From assembly GCF_009377195.2 (NCBI RefSeq), contig NZ_VJXX01000001.1, positions 620,001 through 684,000 on the forward strand: 64,000 nucleotides of DNA. The letters are read 5' to 3'. Positions within the stretch are counted from its first letter, which is position 1; every line of letters begins with the position of its first letter. The translations under genes were made by a program, and so were the position numbers. The notes below the pieces were generated by a model that had not been told where the DNA came from, ran no database searches, and saw only the letters and a program-made list of their open reading frames with translations. The DNA is from Arthrobacter bussei. Lineage in GTDB: Bacteria; Actinomycetota; Actinomycetes; Actinomycetales; Micrococcaceae. Of this stretch, positions 38,370-47,867 are shown in pieces.

Positions 38370-40445
38370 TTGGCACGCACAACCACCGTCGCAGCACTGT
38401 CCGGGACCGGGCAGCTCGTGTACGGATGCGACTACAACCCCGAGCAGTGGGACCGGTCCGTCTGGGACGAGGACGTCCGCCTCATGAAGGAAGCCGGCGT
38501 CAACCTCGTCGCCGTCAACATCTTCGGGTGGGCAGAGATCGAACCCGAGCAGGGCACCTTCCGCTTCGACGACCTCGACGCCGTCATGGACCTCCTCGCC
38601 GCGAACGGGATCGGCGTGAATCTTGGCACCGGGACGTCGTCGACCCCGGCGTGGCTGACCACGGCACACCCGGAGATCCTGCCGCGGACGGCCGACGGCA
38701 CCGCCCGCTGGCCGGGCGGCCGGCAGGCCTTCTGCCCCAGCTCGCCCATCTACCGCGAGCGTGCCCTCGCCCTCGTCGAGCAGGTGTCCACCCGCTACGG
38801 CCACCACCCCGCCCTCCGCCTGTGGCACGTCTCCAACGAACTCGGCTGCCACAACTCGCTGTGCTACTGCGACGTCTCCGCGGACTCGTTCCGAGGATGG
38901 CTCCGCACGCGCTACGGCACCCTGGACGCGCTCAACGCCGCCTGGGGCACCGCCTTCTGGAGCCAGCGCTACTCCGCGTGGGAGCAGATCCTCCCGCCGA
39001 GGCTCACGCTCTCCGCGACCAACCCCACCCAGACGCTCGACTTCAACCGCTTCAGCTCGGACGAACTCCTCGCTCACTACCGCGCGGAGGAGGCCGTCCT
39101 CCGGCGCACCAGCGATGCGCCCGTCACCACCAACTTCATGGTCGCCGCACACATCCGGAACCAGGACTACTGGACCTGGGCGCCGCACATGGACGTCATC
39201 GCGAACGACCACTACGTGGACCACCGCCTCGAGGCCCCCCTCGCGGAGCTCGCCTTCACCGCGGACGCCACCCGGGGGCTCGCCCAGGGCCGTCCATGGC
39301 TGCTGATGGAGCATTCCACCGGAGCCGTGAACTGGCAGCCCCGCAACATCGCCAAGGGACCCGGCGAGATGCTCCGCACCTCCCTCACGCACCTCGCCCG
39401 CGGTGCCGATGGCCTGTGCTTCTTCCAGTGGCGCGCGTCGCTGCAGGGCAGCGAGAAGTTCCACTCGGCCATGGTCCCGCACGCCGGCACCGACTCGCAG
39501 ACCTGGCGCGACGTCGTCGACCTGGGTTCCTCGCTCGGCAGGCTGGGTGAGCTCGCCGGCACCACGGTGCACGCCGACGTGGCCCTCGTCTTCAGCTGGG
39601 AGGCCTGGTGGGCGCACGACCAGGAATCACACCCCTCCGGGGACGTCCGGTACATCGAGCAGGTGCACGCGGCCTACAGGGCGCTGTGGGAAGCGGGACT
39701 GACCGTCGACGTCGTCGCGCCCGGAGCGGATCTCTCGGGGTACAAACTCGCGGTGGTCCCCCATCTCTACCTGATCCGCGACGAGGACGCCGACAGGATC
39801 AGCGCCTTCGTCCGCGCCGGCGGTTCGGCGTTCGTCACCTTCTTCAGCGGGATCGTCGACGAGAACGAACGCGTGCGTCCGGGGGGCTACCCGGGCGCTT
39901 TCCGGGACCTGCTCGGCATCCGGTCCGAGGAGTTCTTCCCGCTCCACCCGGCACACCCGCTGACGCTGGACAACGGGTCACCGGCGTCGCTCTGGTCCGA
40001 GTCGCTCCACCTCACGACAGCCGAAGCCGTCCTCCGGTACGCGACCGGCCACCACGCAGGTGCTCCGGCCGTGACCCGCAATCGCGCCGGGGCCGGCGAG
40101 GCCTGGTATGCCTCGACCGTGCTCGACGGCGGGGTCCTGAAGGACCTGCTGCTGCGGGCGGCCGTGGCCGCCGGCGTCCGCCTCCCGGAAGCGCAGTCCG
40201 GGCTGGAGTGCGTAACCCGGCGCGGCAACGGCCACGACTACGTCTTCCTCATCAACCATTCCACCGAGGACCGCAAGCACCGGGTCCGCGGGATGGAACT
40301 GCTGACCGCCGAGGCCGTGGCCGACGTCGTCGTGGTTCCCGCAGGCGCGGTCCGCGTCGTCCGCACCGACACCACGGAATCAGCACTCCCCCACACCGAC
40401 GGCTCGCCCCAGGGCCGAAAGGATGCAGGCCATGACCGTCATTAG
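38370..40445 (+). CDS. GH42 beta-galactosidase
   Basis: A 691-aa intracellular enzyme that removes galactose from galactosides or galacto-oligosaccharides. The TIM barrel has acid/base Glu157 (HVSNELGC) and nucleophile Glu314 (LLMEHSTGAVNW); the trimerisation and C-terminal beta domains follow. The Cys set in FCPSS and NSLCYCDV is like the zinc cluster of many GH42 enzymes. TTG 38370 is chosen because GAGGAG lies just upstream; the frame is open further but precedes the operators. It overlaps the first permease gene by 14 bases. Confidence 0.93.
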   Translation: MARTTTVAALSGTGQLVYGCDYNPEQWDRSVWDEDVRLMKEAGVNLVAVNIFGWAEIEPEQGTFRFDDLDAVMDLLAANGIGVNLGTGTSSTPAWLTTAHPEILPRTADGTARWPGGRQAFCPSSPIYRERALALVEQVSTRYGHHPALRLWHVSNELGCHNSLCYCDVSADSFRGWLRTRYGTLDALNAAWGTAFWSQRYSAWEQILPPRLTLSATNPTQTLDFNRFSSDELLAHYRAEEAVLRRTSDAPVTTNFMVAAHIRNQDYWTWAPHMDVIANDHYVDHRLEAPLAELAFTADATRGLAQGRPWLLMEHSTGAVNWQPRNIAKGPGEMLRTSLTHLARGADGLCFFQWRASLQGSEKFHSAMVPHAGTDSQTWRDVVDLGSSLGRLGELAGTTVHADVALVFSWEAWWAHDQESHPSGDVRYIEQVHAAYRALWEAGLTVDVVAPGADLSGYKLAVVPHLYLIRDEDADRISAFVRAGGSAFVTFFSGIVDENERVRPGGYPGAFRDLLGIRSEEFFPLHPAHPLTLDNGSPASLWSESLHLTTAEAVLRYATGHHAGAPAVTRNRAGAGEAWYASTVLDGGVLKDLLLRAAVAAGVRLPEAQSGLECVTRRGNGHDYVFLINHSTEDRKHRVRGMELLTAEAVADVVVVPAGAVRVVRTDTTESALPHTDGSPQGRKDAGHDRH

Positions 40446-41361
40446 CACTCCGGCCGACGCGCCCAAGGCGCCACCGGCCACGCGGAAGAACCGCTCGTCC
40501 GGAGCGCAGCGCCGCGCGGTGGCGCTGTTCATCGCGCCGTTCGCACTGCTGTTCCTCGCCTTCTACGCCGTCCCGATCATCTACGCGATCGTGCAGTCAC
40601 TGCTCACCGTCGAGCGTGAGGGTACCTTCGGACCGCCGCGCCAGGTCTTCGGCGGCCTCGTGCAGTACGAGCAGGTCTTCCAGAACACGGCGTTCTGGGA
40701 ATCCGTGGGCCGCGTCCTCCTGTTCGGCGTGGTCCAGGTACCGATCATGCTGGGCCTCGCCCTGCTGTTCGCCCTGCTCCTCGATTCCCCGCTGCTGAAG
40801 GGCAAGAAGTTCTTCCGCCTCGCGTTCTTCGCCCCGTACGCCGTCCCGGGCGTCATCGCCGCGATCATGTGGGGCTTCCTCTACTCACCGTCGCTCTCGC
40901 CCTTCGGCGCCGTGACCTCCAACGTCGACTTCCTGGGCGGGAACCTGGTGCTCTGGGCCATCGCGAACATCGTGACGTGGGTCTACGTCGGCTACAACAT
41001 GCTGATCATCTACTCCTCGCTCCTCGCGATCCCCACCGAGATCTACGAGGCAGCACGGCTCGACGGCGCCAGCAACCTCCAGATCGCCTGGCGGATCAAG
41101 ATCCCCCTCGTGATCCCCGCGATCATCCTCACCGCGGTGTTCTCGATCATCGGCACCCTGCAGCTGCTCGCGGAACCGCAGACCCTGCGCAGCTTCAGCT
41201 CGGCGATCAACAGCACGTTCACCCCGAACCTCGCGGTCTACACCACGGCGTCGGTGCCGAACTACAACCTCGCCGCGGCGTTCTCGGTGGTCCTCGCCCT
41301 CGCCACGTTCATCCTCTCCTTCGTCTTCCTGAAGTCCACCCAGCGGAAGGTCACCCAGTGA
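40432..41361 (+). CDS. Sugar ABC transporter permease 1
   Basis: A 309-aa inner-membrane component of the MalF/UgpA type. Six membrane helices, the first after a basic lead of ~25 residues; the EAA loop reads EIYEAARLDGASNLQIAWRIKIP, which docks to an ATPase. The start is ATG 40432, with AAAGGA eight bases upstream; it lies inside the end of the GH42 gene. No ATPase gene is present, so it probably uses a shared MsmK/UgpC-like ATPase encoded elsewhere. Confidence 0.92.
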   Translation: MTVISTPADAPKAPPATRKNRSSGAQRRAVALFIAPFALLFLAFYAVPIIYAIVQSLLTVEREGTFGPPRQVFGGLVQYEQVFQNTAFWESVGRVLLFGVVQVPIMLGLALLFALLLDSPLLKGKKFFRLAFFAPYAVPGVIAAIMWGFLYSPSLSPFGAVTSNVDFLGGNLVLWAIANIVTWVYVGYNMLIIYSSLLAIPTEIYEAARLDGASNLQIAWRIKIPLVIPAIILTAVFSIIGTLQLLAEPQTLRSFSSAINSTFTPNLAVYTTASVPNYNLAAAFSVVLALATFILSFVFLKSTQRKVTQ

Positions 41362-42288
41362 CGGCAGCCCCAGCCACCACCCCCAGGAGCCGCCGCGGCG
41401 GGAGCACGACGGCGCCCGGTGCCGACACGCGTGCCCGCGGGCCGCGCCAGAGCATCATGTCCCGCAGCGCCGCGATGCTCATCATGGGGGTCTTCACCCT
41501 CTACTTCCTGACACCGATCTGGTGGCTCCTCACCACGTCCACGAAGACCGGCGGCGAGATCACCTCCACGGCTCCGCTGTGGTTCACGGCGAACTCCTTC
41601 GGGACGTTCTTCGGGAACCTCGGCCGCCTGTTCTCCTACGGGGACGGCCTCTTCGGCCGCTGGCTGCTGAACTCCGCCCTGTACGCAGGAGTGGGCGCGC
41701 TGATCGGCACGGTCATCGCGGCGATGTGCGGGTACGCCCTGGCGAAGTACGAGTTCAGGGGCCGCGAGGCGATCTTCAACATCGTCCTCAGCGGTGTCCT
41801 GGTCCCGGCGACGGCGCTCGCCCTGCCGCTGTTCCTGATCTTCAGCCAGGTCGAGCTCACCAACACCATGTGGGCCGTCTTCCTGCCGAGCCTCGTGAGC
41901 CCGTTCGGCGTGTACCTCGCCCGCATCTACGCCGCGGCCAGCGTGCCGGGCGAACTGCTCGAGGCGGCCCGCCTGGACGGTTCGGGGGAAATCCGGACGT
42001 TCTTCACGGTCTCCACGCGCCTGATGGCACCGGCCCTCGTGACGATCTTCCTCTTCCAGTTCGTGGCCATCTGGAACAACTTCTTCCTGCCCCTGATCAT
42101 GCTCCGCGACCAGGCGCTCTTCCCGGTGACCCTCGGCCTCTACGCCTGGAACAGCCAGATCAGCCAGATCCCCGAACTGCGCTCGCTCGTGATCGTCGGA
42201 GCGCTCGTGTCGATCGTCCCGCTGATCATCGCCTTCCTCGCGCGAGCGGTTCTGGAGCAGCGGCCTGGGCGCCGGCGGCGTCAAGTAG
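41358..42288 (+). CDS. Sugar ABC transporter permease 2, with a frameshift near its end
   Basis: A MalG/UgpE type permease with six helices and the EAA loop ELLEAARLDGSGEIRTFFTVSTRLMAP. The GTG start overlaps permease 1 (GTGA). As read, the frame does not stop: after AFLAR (42240-42245) it runs into the binding-protein gene. One base out of the GCGC at 42240-42243 restores the family's usual tail, ERFWSSGLGAGGVK and a TAG at 42286-42288. So either the assembly or the genome has a one-base insertion. The interval is the corrected gene, about 309 aa; its length is one more than a multiple of three because of the extra base. Confidence 0.8.
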
Positions 42289-42368
42289 CACTCCCGATCT
42301 TCCCGACCAGCACCACAGGTGTCGGGGCGTCCGCCCCCGCACTGCTCAATCAACCGATAGGAAAGACA

Positions 42369-43709
42369 ATGCGCGCGCATTACGGAAAAGTCACCGCGGC
42401 CTTTGCCATGATCTCTGCGCTGGCTCTCTCCGGCTGTTCAGCCGGCGGAGACAGCTCCGGAGCCGAGGCAGGGGCCGAGGCAGCCCCCTGCGAGGCCTCC
42501 GACGGCCCCGTGACCCTCGAGTTCACCACCTGGGTACCGGGCATGGACCAGGTCGTCGAGCTCTGGAACGAGGCGAACCCGGACATCCAGGTGACCGTCC
42601 AGACAGGTCCCAACGGCAACTCGGGTACGTACCAGAACTTCTTCAACCAGATCCAGGCCGGTAACGCCCCGGACCTCGGCCAGATCGAGTACGACGCACT
42701 GCCGAACTTCCGCGTCCAGGACGGCCTGGAGAACATCGCGGGCTGCGAGGGTGTCGCCGACGCCCAGGACCAGTTCGTGGACTGGACGTGGGGCCAGGTG
42801 ACCTTTGGCGAGGAGGGCTCGGTCTACGCGGTCCCCCAGGACAGCGGCCCCATGGCCATGTACTACCGCGCCGACCTCTTCGAGGAGGCCGGCATCGAGG
42901 TGCCCACCACGTGGGAGGAGTACGCCACGGCGGCCGAGGAGATCAAGGCCCAGGGTTCCTACATCACCAACTTCCCGAAGACCGACGTCAACTGGTTCGC
43001 CGGCATGGTGTGGCAGAACGGCGGCCAGTGGTTCGCGAACGACGGCGAGAACTGGGACGTCAACCTGACGAGCCCCGAGTCCGAGGAGGTCGCCACCTAC
43101 TGGCAGGACCTGCTGTCCAAGGACCTCGTCTCCACCCTCCCCTCGTTCTCGGACGAGTGGAACGCGTCCTTCAACACCGGCCAGCAGTGGACCTGGGTCT
43201 CGGCGGTCTGGGGCGCGACAACCCTGTCCGACGGCGCACCCGACACCGCCGGCAAGTGGGCCGTGGCCCCGATGCCGCAGTGGGAGGACGGCGGCGAGAC
43301 CGCAGGCAACTGGGGCGGTTCCTCCACCGCAGTGCTGAAGGGCTCGGAGCACCCGGCCGAAGCCGCGAAGTTCGCGCTCTGGCTGAACACCGATCCCGAA
43401 GCCCTCGCCCTCGCCAATGAACTCGGCGGCCTCTACCCGGCTGCGAAGTCGGCCACCGACCTCGAAGCCTTCGCCGGCGGCGTCGACTACTACGGCGGCC
43501 AGAAGATCTACGACGTCTTCGCCGACGCCTCCTCGAACGTCAACCCGGACTTCACCTGGGGACCGACCATGACGCAGACCTACACCGACGTCTCCGACGG
43601 GTTCGGTGCCGCCATCGGTGGTTCGGGCACGCTGATGGACGCCCTCGAGACCGGCCAGCAGAAGACGATCGACTCGCTGAAGGCGCAGTCGATCCCCGTC
43701 TCGGAGTAG
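42369..43709 (+). CDS. Sugar-binding lipoprotein of the ABC transporter
   Basis: A 446-aa cluster-D type binding protein. The signal peptide ends in the lipobox ALSGC, so Cys23 would be lipidated and the protein anchored outside the membrane. The two-lobed binding fold is typical (TLEFTTWVPGMDQVVELWNE, PMAMYYRADLFEEAGIEVPTTWEEY, NWGGSSTAVLKGSEHPAEAAKF). AGGAAAG precedes the ATG at 42369. The same frame is open from the permease. Trp-rich segments (NWFAGMVWQNGGQWF) suggest an oligosaccharide ligand. Likely ligand: a galactoside, from the GH42 context. Confidence 0.93.
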   Translation: MRAHYGKVTAAFAMISALALSGCSAGGDSSGAEAGAEAAPCEASDGPVTLEFTTWVPGMDQVVELWNEANPDIQVTVQTGPNGNSGTYQNFFNQIQAGNAPDLGQIEYDALPNFRVQDGLENIAGCEGVADAQDQFVDWTWGQVTFGEEGSVYAVPQDSGPMAMYYRADLFEEAGIEVPTTWEEYATAAEEIKAQGSYITNFPKTDVNWFAGMVWQNGGQWFANDGENWDVNLTSPESEEVATYWQDLLSKDLVSTLPSFSDEWNASFNTGQQWTWVSAVWGATTLSDGAPDTAGKWAVAPMPQWEDGGETAGNWGGSSTAVLKGSEHPAEAAKFALWLNTDPEALALANELGGLYPAAKSATDLEAFAGGVDYYGGQKIYDVFADASSNVNPDFTWGPTMTQTYTDVSDGFGAAIGGSGTLMDALETGQQKTIDSLKAQSIPVSE

Positions 43710-43735
43710 CTCCGCGCCGAGCACCAGACCATGGA

Positions 43736-43763
43736 GCGCCGCGTCCCGGAAGGGACGCGGCGC
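43736..43763 (+). terminator. Perfect 12-bp hairpin after the binding protein
   Basis: GCGCCGCGTCCC pairs exactly with its complement over a GGAA tetraloop and is followed by TTCCTGC. It closes the galactoside operon 26 bases after the stop. Confidence 0.8.
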
Positions 43764-43782
43764 TTCCTGCATCCGCCTGGAA

Positions 43783-43788
43783 TAGGGT
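43783..43788 (+). promoter_or_regulatory. -10 box of a likely leaderless promoter (amylosucrase)
   Basis: TAGGGT ends six bases before ATG 43795, just behind the operon terminator, so the gene seems to be transcribed on its own. Confidence 0.45.
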
Positions 43789-43794
43789 TGACGG

Positions 43795-45687
43795 ATGACC
43801 ACGCCACTGCCCGAGGACCGCATCCGAGCAGAGCTGCGGTCCGCCCGCTCGGCGGAGACGCCGGATGCCGAGTGGAGGTCCTTCGAGGTACGCTTCGACG
43901 CGGAGTTCCCGCGTCTGCAGTCCCTGTTCCACCGGATCTACGGGCCGGATGCGGACGCGGAGCTGGTGCAGGTGGTGCTGGACGCCGCCCGGTCCTGGCA
44001 GGAGCGCCCCGCGGACCTCAAGGACATCGACGCGTCGCGGGCCATGGCACCCGAGTGGTTCCAGTCGAACAGGATGCTCGGGGGCGTCTGCTACGTGGAC
44101 CTGTACGCCGGCGATCTCTCCGGGGTACGTGAGCGCATCCCCTACTTCCGCGAACTCGGGCTCACCTACCTGCACCTGATGCCGCTCTTCCTCGCGCCCG
44201 AGGCGAACTCCGACGGCGGCTACGCGGTGTCCAGCTACCGGGACGTCGACCCCCGGCTCGGGACCATGGACGACCTCGCGGACCTCGCACGGGAGCTCCG
44301 CGAGGAGGGTATCGCCCTCGTGGTCGACTTCATCTTCAACCACACCTCCAACGAGCACGAATGGGCGCGCAGGGCCGTTGCCGGCGACCCCGACTACGCC
44401 GACTTCTACTGGATCTACCCCGACCGGGAGCTGCCCGACGCCTACGAGCGGACGGTGCGCGAGATCTTCCCCGACGACCACCCCGGCTCCTTCGTGCAGC
44501 TCGAGGACGGACGCTGGATCTGGGCCACCTTCTACTCCTTCCAGTGGGACCTGAACTACCGCAATCCGAGGGTCTTCCGTGCCATGGCCGGCGAGATGCT
44601 CTACCTCGCGAACCAGGGCATCGACATCATCCGGATGGACGCCGTCGCCTTCATCTGGAAGCAGCTCGGCACCCCCTGCGAGAGCCTGCCCGAGGCGCAC
44701 CTCCTCCTCCAGGCCTTCAACGCCGTGTGCCGCCTCGCGGCGCCGTCGCTCCTGTTCAAGTCGGAGGCGATCGTGCACCCCGACGAGGTGGTGCAGTACG
44801 TCGACCCGGATGAGTGCCGGCTGAGCTACAACCCGCTGCAGATGGCCCTGATCTGGAACTCGCTCGCCACGCGGGACGCCTCCCTCCTCGCCCAGGCGCT
44901 GGAACGCCGGCACGACCTCCCCGACGGCACCGCGTGGGTCAACTACGTCCGCAGCCATGACGACATCGGGTGGACCTTCTCCGACGAGGACGCCGCGGAA
45001 CTCGGCATCGACGGCCACGACCACCGCCGGTTCCTCAACGCCTTCTACGTGGACCGCTTCCCGGACAGCTTCGCGCGCGGCGTCCCGTTCCAGGACAATC
45101 CGCGCACCGGCGACTGCCGCATCTCGGGGACCACGGCCTCGCTCGCGGGACTGGAGGCCGGCGACGGCGCCGCGGTGGCCCGCATCCTGCTGGCCCACTC
45201 CATCATCCTCAGCACGGGCGGCATCCCTCTGCTCTACCTCGGGGACGAGGTGGGCCAGCTGAACGACTACTCCTACGTGGACGATCCCGCGAAGGCCGGG
45301 GACAGCCGCTGGGTGGGCCGGCCCGCCTACCCCGCCGAGCGCTACGCCACGAGGACCGACCCCGCCACCGGAGCGGGCGCACTCTTCACCGGCCTGTCGG
45401 GACTCATCGGCGTGCGGAAGCGAACGCCCGAGTTCACCGGCGGGAGGCTCGTGCCCTTCCACACCCACAACCCGCACGTCCTGGGGTACCAGCGGCCCGG
45501 GCTGCTCGACGGCGAGGACTCCACCGTGGTCGTGTTCGCCAATGTCGCCGACACCCACCAGGTCGTCGCGTCGACCACGCTGTCCGGGCTGCCGCGGACC
45601 GCCGTCGACCTCATCGGGGGCGGGGTGGTCCGCCTGGACACCGCGCTGACCCTCGAACCGTACGGCGTGCGGTGGCTGCGGGTCTGA
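43795..45687 (+). CDS. Amylosucrase-like GH13 enzyme
   Basis: A 630-aa enzyme of the GH13 subfamily that uses sucrose to build or release alpha-glucans; it may be an amylosucrase or a sucrose hydrolase. The catalytic set is Asp282 (IIRMDAVAF), Glu324 (LFKSEAIV) and the His-Asp of RSHDDIGW (388-389). Numbering is close to that of Neisseria amylosucrase. The N-terminal helical domain (about 1-90) and the C-terminal beta domain are present. There is no signal peptide, so it is cytosolic. It stands after the galactoside operon's terminator, with its own start signals. Confidence 0.88.
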   Translation: MTTPLPEDRIRAELRSARSAETPDAEWRSFEVRFDAEFPRLQSLFHRIYGPDADAELVQVVLDAARSWQERPADLKDIDASRAMAPEWFQSNRMLGGVCYVDLYAGDLSGVRERIPYFRELGLTYLHLMPLFLAPEANSDGGYAVSSYRDVDPRLGTMDDLADLARELREEGIALVVDFIFNHTSNEHEWARRAVAGDPDYADFYWIYPDRELPDAYERTVREIFPDDHPGSFVQLEDGRWIWATFYSFQWDLNYRNPRVFRAMAGEMLYLANQGIDIIRMDAVAFIWKQLGTPCESLPEAHLLLQAFNAVCRLAAPSLLFKSEAIVHPDEVVQYVDPDECRLSYNPLQMALIWNSLATRDASLLAQALERRHDLPDGTAWVNYVRSHDDIGWTFSDEDAAELGIDGHDHRRFLNAFYVDRFPDSFARGVPFQDNPRTGDCRISGTTASLAGLEAGDGAAVARILLAHSIILSTGGIPLLYLGDEVGQLNDYSYVDDPAKAGDSRWVGRPAYPAERYATRTDPATGAGALFTGLSGLIGVRKRTPEFTGGRLVPFHTHNPHVLGYQRPGLLDGEDSTVVVFANVADTHQVVASTTLSGLPRTAVDLIGGGVVRLDTALTLEPYGVRWLRV

Positions 45688-45708
45688 CGACGGCGACGGC
45701 CGCGTGCG

Positions 45709-46527
45709 TCAGGCCTCCCGGCGCGAGAACTCCCCCGCTGCACGGACCTGGTCCGGGGTAGGCCTGATCCCGGTGTACAGCACGAACTGCTCCTCCGCCT
45801 GCAGGGCCACCACCTCGGCCCCGGTGATCACGGGCTTCCCGGCCGCCCTCGCGGCGAGGACGAGGGGCGTCTCCGACGGGGAGGCGACGACGTCGAACAC
45901 CACCTGCGCGGCGTCGACGGCCGCCTGCGGGAAGGCGAGGGCGTCCGCATCCGCTCCCGCCATGCCCAGGGGGGTCACGTTGAGCAGGAGATCGGCCACC
46001 GCATCGCCGACGTCGGCACGCCAGTCGAAGCCGTACAGGCCGGCGAGCGCGCGCCCGGTCCGCTCGTTGCGGGCGACGACGGTGACCCGCTCGAACCCGG
46101 AGTCCCGCAGGGCGGCGACGACAGCCTTCGCCATGCCGCCCGACCCCCGCACCAGCACGGAGGACGCCGGCGGGACAGCGTGCTCGCGGAGCAGCCGTTC
46201 TACGGCCAGGTAGTCCGTGTTGTAGGCGGTCAGGACGCCGTCGTCGTTCACGATGGTGTTCACGGAGTCGATCGCGGTGGCCGACGGATCCATCCGGTCG
46301 ACGAGCGGGATCACGTCTTCCTTGAAGGGCATGGACACGGCACAACCCCGGATGCTTAGGCCGCGCAGGCCCGCGACGGCGGCCGGGAGGTCGGTGGTGG
46401 TGAACGCCTTGTAGATGTAGTTCAGCCCCAGCTCCTCGTAGAGGTAGTTGTGGAAGCGCGTGCCGATGTTGCTCGGTCGGGCTGCCAGGGAGATGCAGAG
46501 GGTCATGTCTTTGTTCAGGATGGGCAC
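45709..46527 (-). CDS. Shikimate 5-dehydrogenase-like protein
   Basis: A 272-aa protein of the AroE family, which reduces 3-dehydroshikimate with NADPH. It has the N-terminal TLCISLAARPSNIGTRFHN, catalytic Lys in SMPFKEDVIP, the substrate Asn and Asp blocks SVNTIVND and YNTDYLA, and the nucleotide fold VLVRGSGGMAKAVVAAL. The usual GAGGA glycine run reads GSGGMA. This group (AroE-like, in actinobacteria) may act on quinate/shikimate rather than in the main pathway. GTG 46527 is chosen because GGGAG lies 10 bases upstream. It follows the LpqN-like gene by 32 bases. Confidence 0.85.
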   Translation of the reverse strand: MPILNKDMTLCISLAARPSNIGTRFHNYLYEELGLNYIYKAFTTTDLPAAVAGLRGLSIRGCAVSMPFKEDVIPLVDRMDPSATAIDSVNTIVNDDGVLTAYNTDYLAVERLLREHAVPPASSVLVRGSGGMAKAVVAALRDSGFERVTVVARNERTGRALAGLYGFDWRADVGDAVADLLLNVTPLGMAGADADALAFPQAAVDAAQVVFDVVASPSETPLVLAARAAGKPVITGAEVVALQAEEQFVLYTGIRPTPDQVRAAGEFSRREA

Positions 46528-46559
46528 CCGGCCATTCTCCCTGCCGTGCGGCATCCGGC

Positions 46560-47867
46560 CTAGTAGGCGCCCAGGCGCACCATGCCGTCGTGCACGTGCC
46601 GGGCCAGAACGCTCCACACGGCGGCGGACTCGAAGGGTTCGAGCTCGACGCCTCCCGTCCCGTTCACGAACACGAGGTGCTGACCCGCCGTGCCTGCCGA
46701 GAGCCACGTGCTCGCCGGCGCCGCCGCGCCCGCGTCCTGCAGGGACCAGGCGAGCCACGGCTCCCGCCACATCCGCGCCAGACCAGGATCGCGGCCCGGC
46801 GGACTGGTGACCGGGCCGGTCTCGAGCCGGCGGGCGAAGGCCTCCGCGGTCAGGGCGAGGTGCTCGCCGGTGTAGCTCCAGGCGGGTCCCACCCCCAGCC
46901 AGGAGACGATCAGGGCGGGCAGGCCGGCGACGTTCACGGCCTGCACCCGGCTCCGCCCGAGCGCCGGGACCGCGGGGTCCCCGGCCGGTGCCGGACCGGA
47001 CACCAGGAAGGCACCGGCCGGGCCGACCCATGCCGTGAGCGATGTCGCGAGATCGGTGCGGGAGGCGCCGACCGTGAAGGAGAAGGTCTGCTCCCTCAGC
47101 GGGGCGAGCAGGTGCCGTCCCGCCGTCGTCGACACACCCGTCGCGTCGAGCAGACCGGCTGCGGCGAGTTCGGCACGCAGCGGACCCTCCTCGGCCCGAT
47201 CGGAGGCGCCCGCACGGTCCTCGGCACGGCTCATCAGCAGGCCGAGGGCCTCGTCACCGACGATGTGGCCGCCGGCGACGAACGGCTGCACGGCGGCGAT
47301 GCGGGAGAGATCCTCGAGGGGACGCCCCAGGTGCTCGGAGGCGGTCCGGTCGAGGGCCGGCTCGGGACCGGTCACCGCCGGAGCCCCGGCCGGCGGCGTG
47401 GTCTGCCTTGTCTCGACGGTCGCCAGGGAGACCATCCGATGAAGGAGGGGTTCCATCCCCATCAGCTGTTCGGGCGCGAAGCTGCACGTGATCTCGAGGG
47501 ACAGCCCGCCGACCACGCAGAGCCACCGCACGGCGCAGACGGCCTGGCCGGCCTGCTCGTAGGTGATCTTCTGGCGGCGGGCGGGATGCCCGCCGAGAGT
47601 GGCTTCCTCGTGTCCGACGACATGGGCTCCCGGCAGGGATCGGAGGGAGGAGATGACGGCCCTCGTCGCGAGCAGGGCGAGTGACGCCCCGCCGCTCTCA
47701 CCGAGGCGCACGACGAGGTTCGGCCGGAACGTCCCCTCGGGGACCTCGGGATGCGCGAGCACCAGTGCGGCGCCGCGCTCGGACAGCCGCTGCCAGGCGC
47801 CGAGCCGCGGGACGGAGACCGGGCCCGCCGTCTCCCAGGTCCACCCCTGATCGAGCTGCGTGGTCAT
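46560..47867 (-). CDS. LpqN-like protein of the secretion cassette
   Basis: A 435-aa protein without signal peptide. Residues about 5-145 look like a PsbP/LpqN-type fold (FRPNLVVRLGESGG, GHEEATLGGHPARRQKITYEQAG, LCVVGGLSLEITCSF), as in mycobacterial lipoproteins and in proteins near type VII systems. The second half (about 190-435) resembles EspG-like partner proteins (LLSRAEDRAG, SFTVGASRTDLATSLTAWVG), but this is a weak match. The ATG overlaps the stop of the membrane protein upstream (ATGA), so they are one operon with the WXG-like genes. Confidence 0.5.
   Translation of the reverse strand: MTTQLDQGWTWETAGPVSVPRLGAWQRLSERGAALVLAHPEVPEGTFRPNLVVRLGESGGASLALLATRAVISSLRSLPGAHVVGHEEATLGGHPARRQKITYEQAGQAVCAVRWLCVVGGLSLEITCSFAPEQLMGMEPLLHRMVSLATVETRQTTPPAGAPAVTGPEPALDRTASEHLGRPLEDLSRIAAVQPFVAGGHIVGDEALGLLMSRAEDRAGASDRAEEGPLRAELAAAGLLDATGVSTTAGRHLLAPLREQTFSFTVGASRTDLATSLTAWVGPAGAFLVSGPAPAGDPAVPALGRSRVQAVNVAGLPALIVSWLGVGPAWSYTGEHLALTAEAFARRLETGPVTSPPGRDPGLARMWREPWLAWSLQDAGAAAPASTWLSAGTAGQHLVFVNGTGGVELEPFESAAVWSVLARHVHDGMVRLGAY

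Noticed and set aside
40869-43709. One 946-codon gene covering both permease 2 and the binding protein
   Set aside because: Its first third is the wrong frame of permease 1, and the binding protein has its own start and lipobox; the join is best explained by a one-base insertion.
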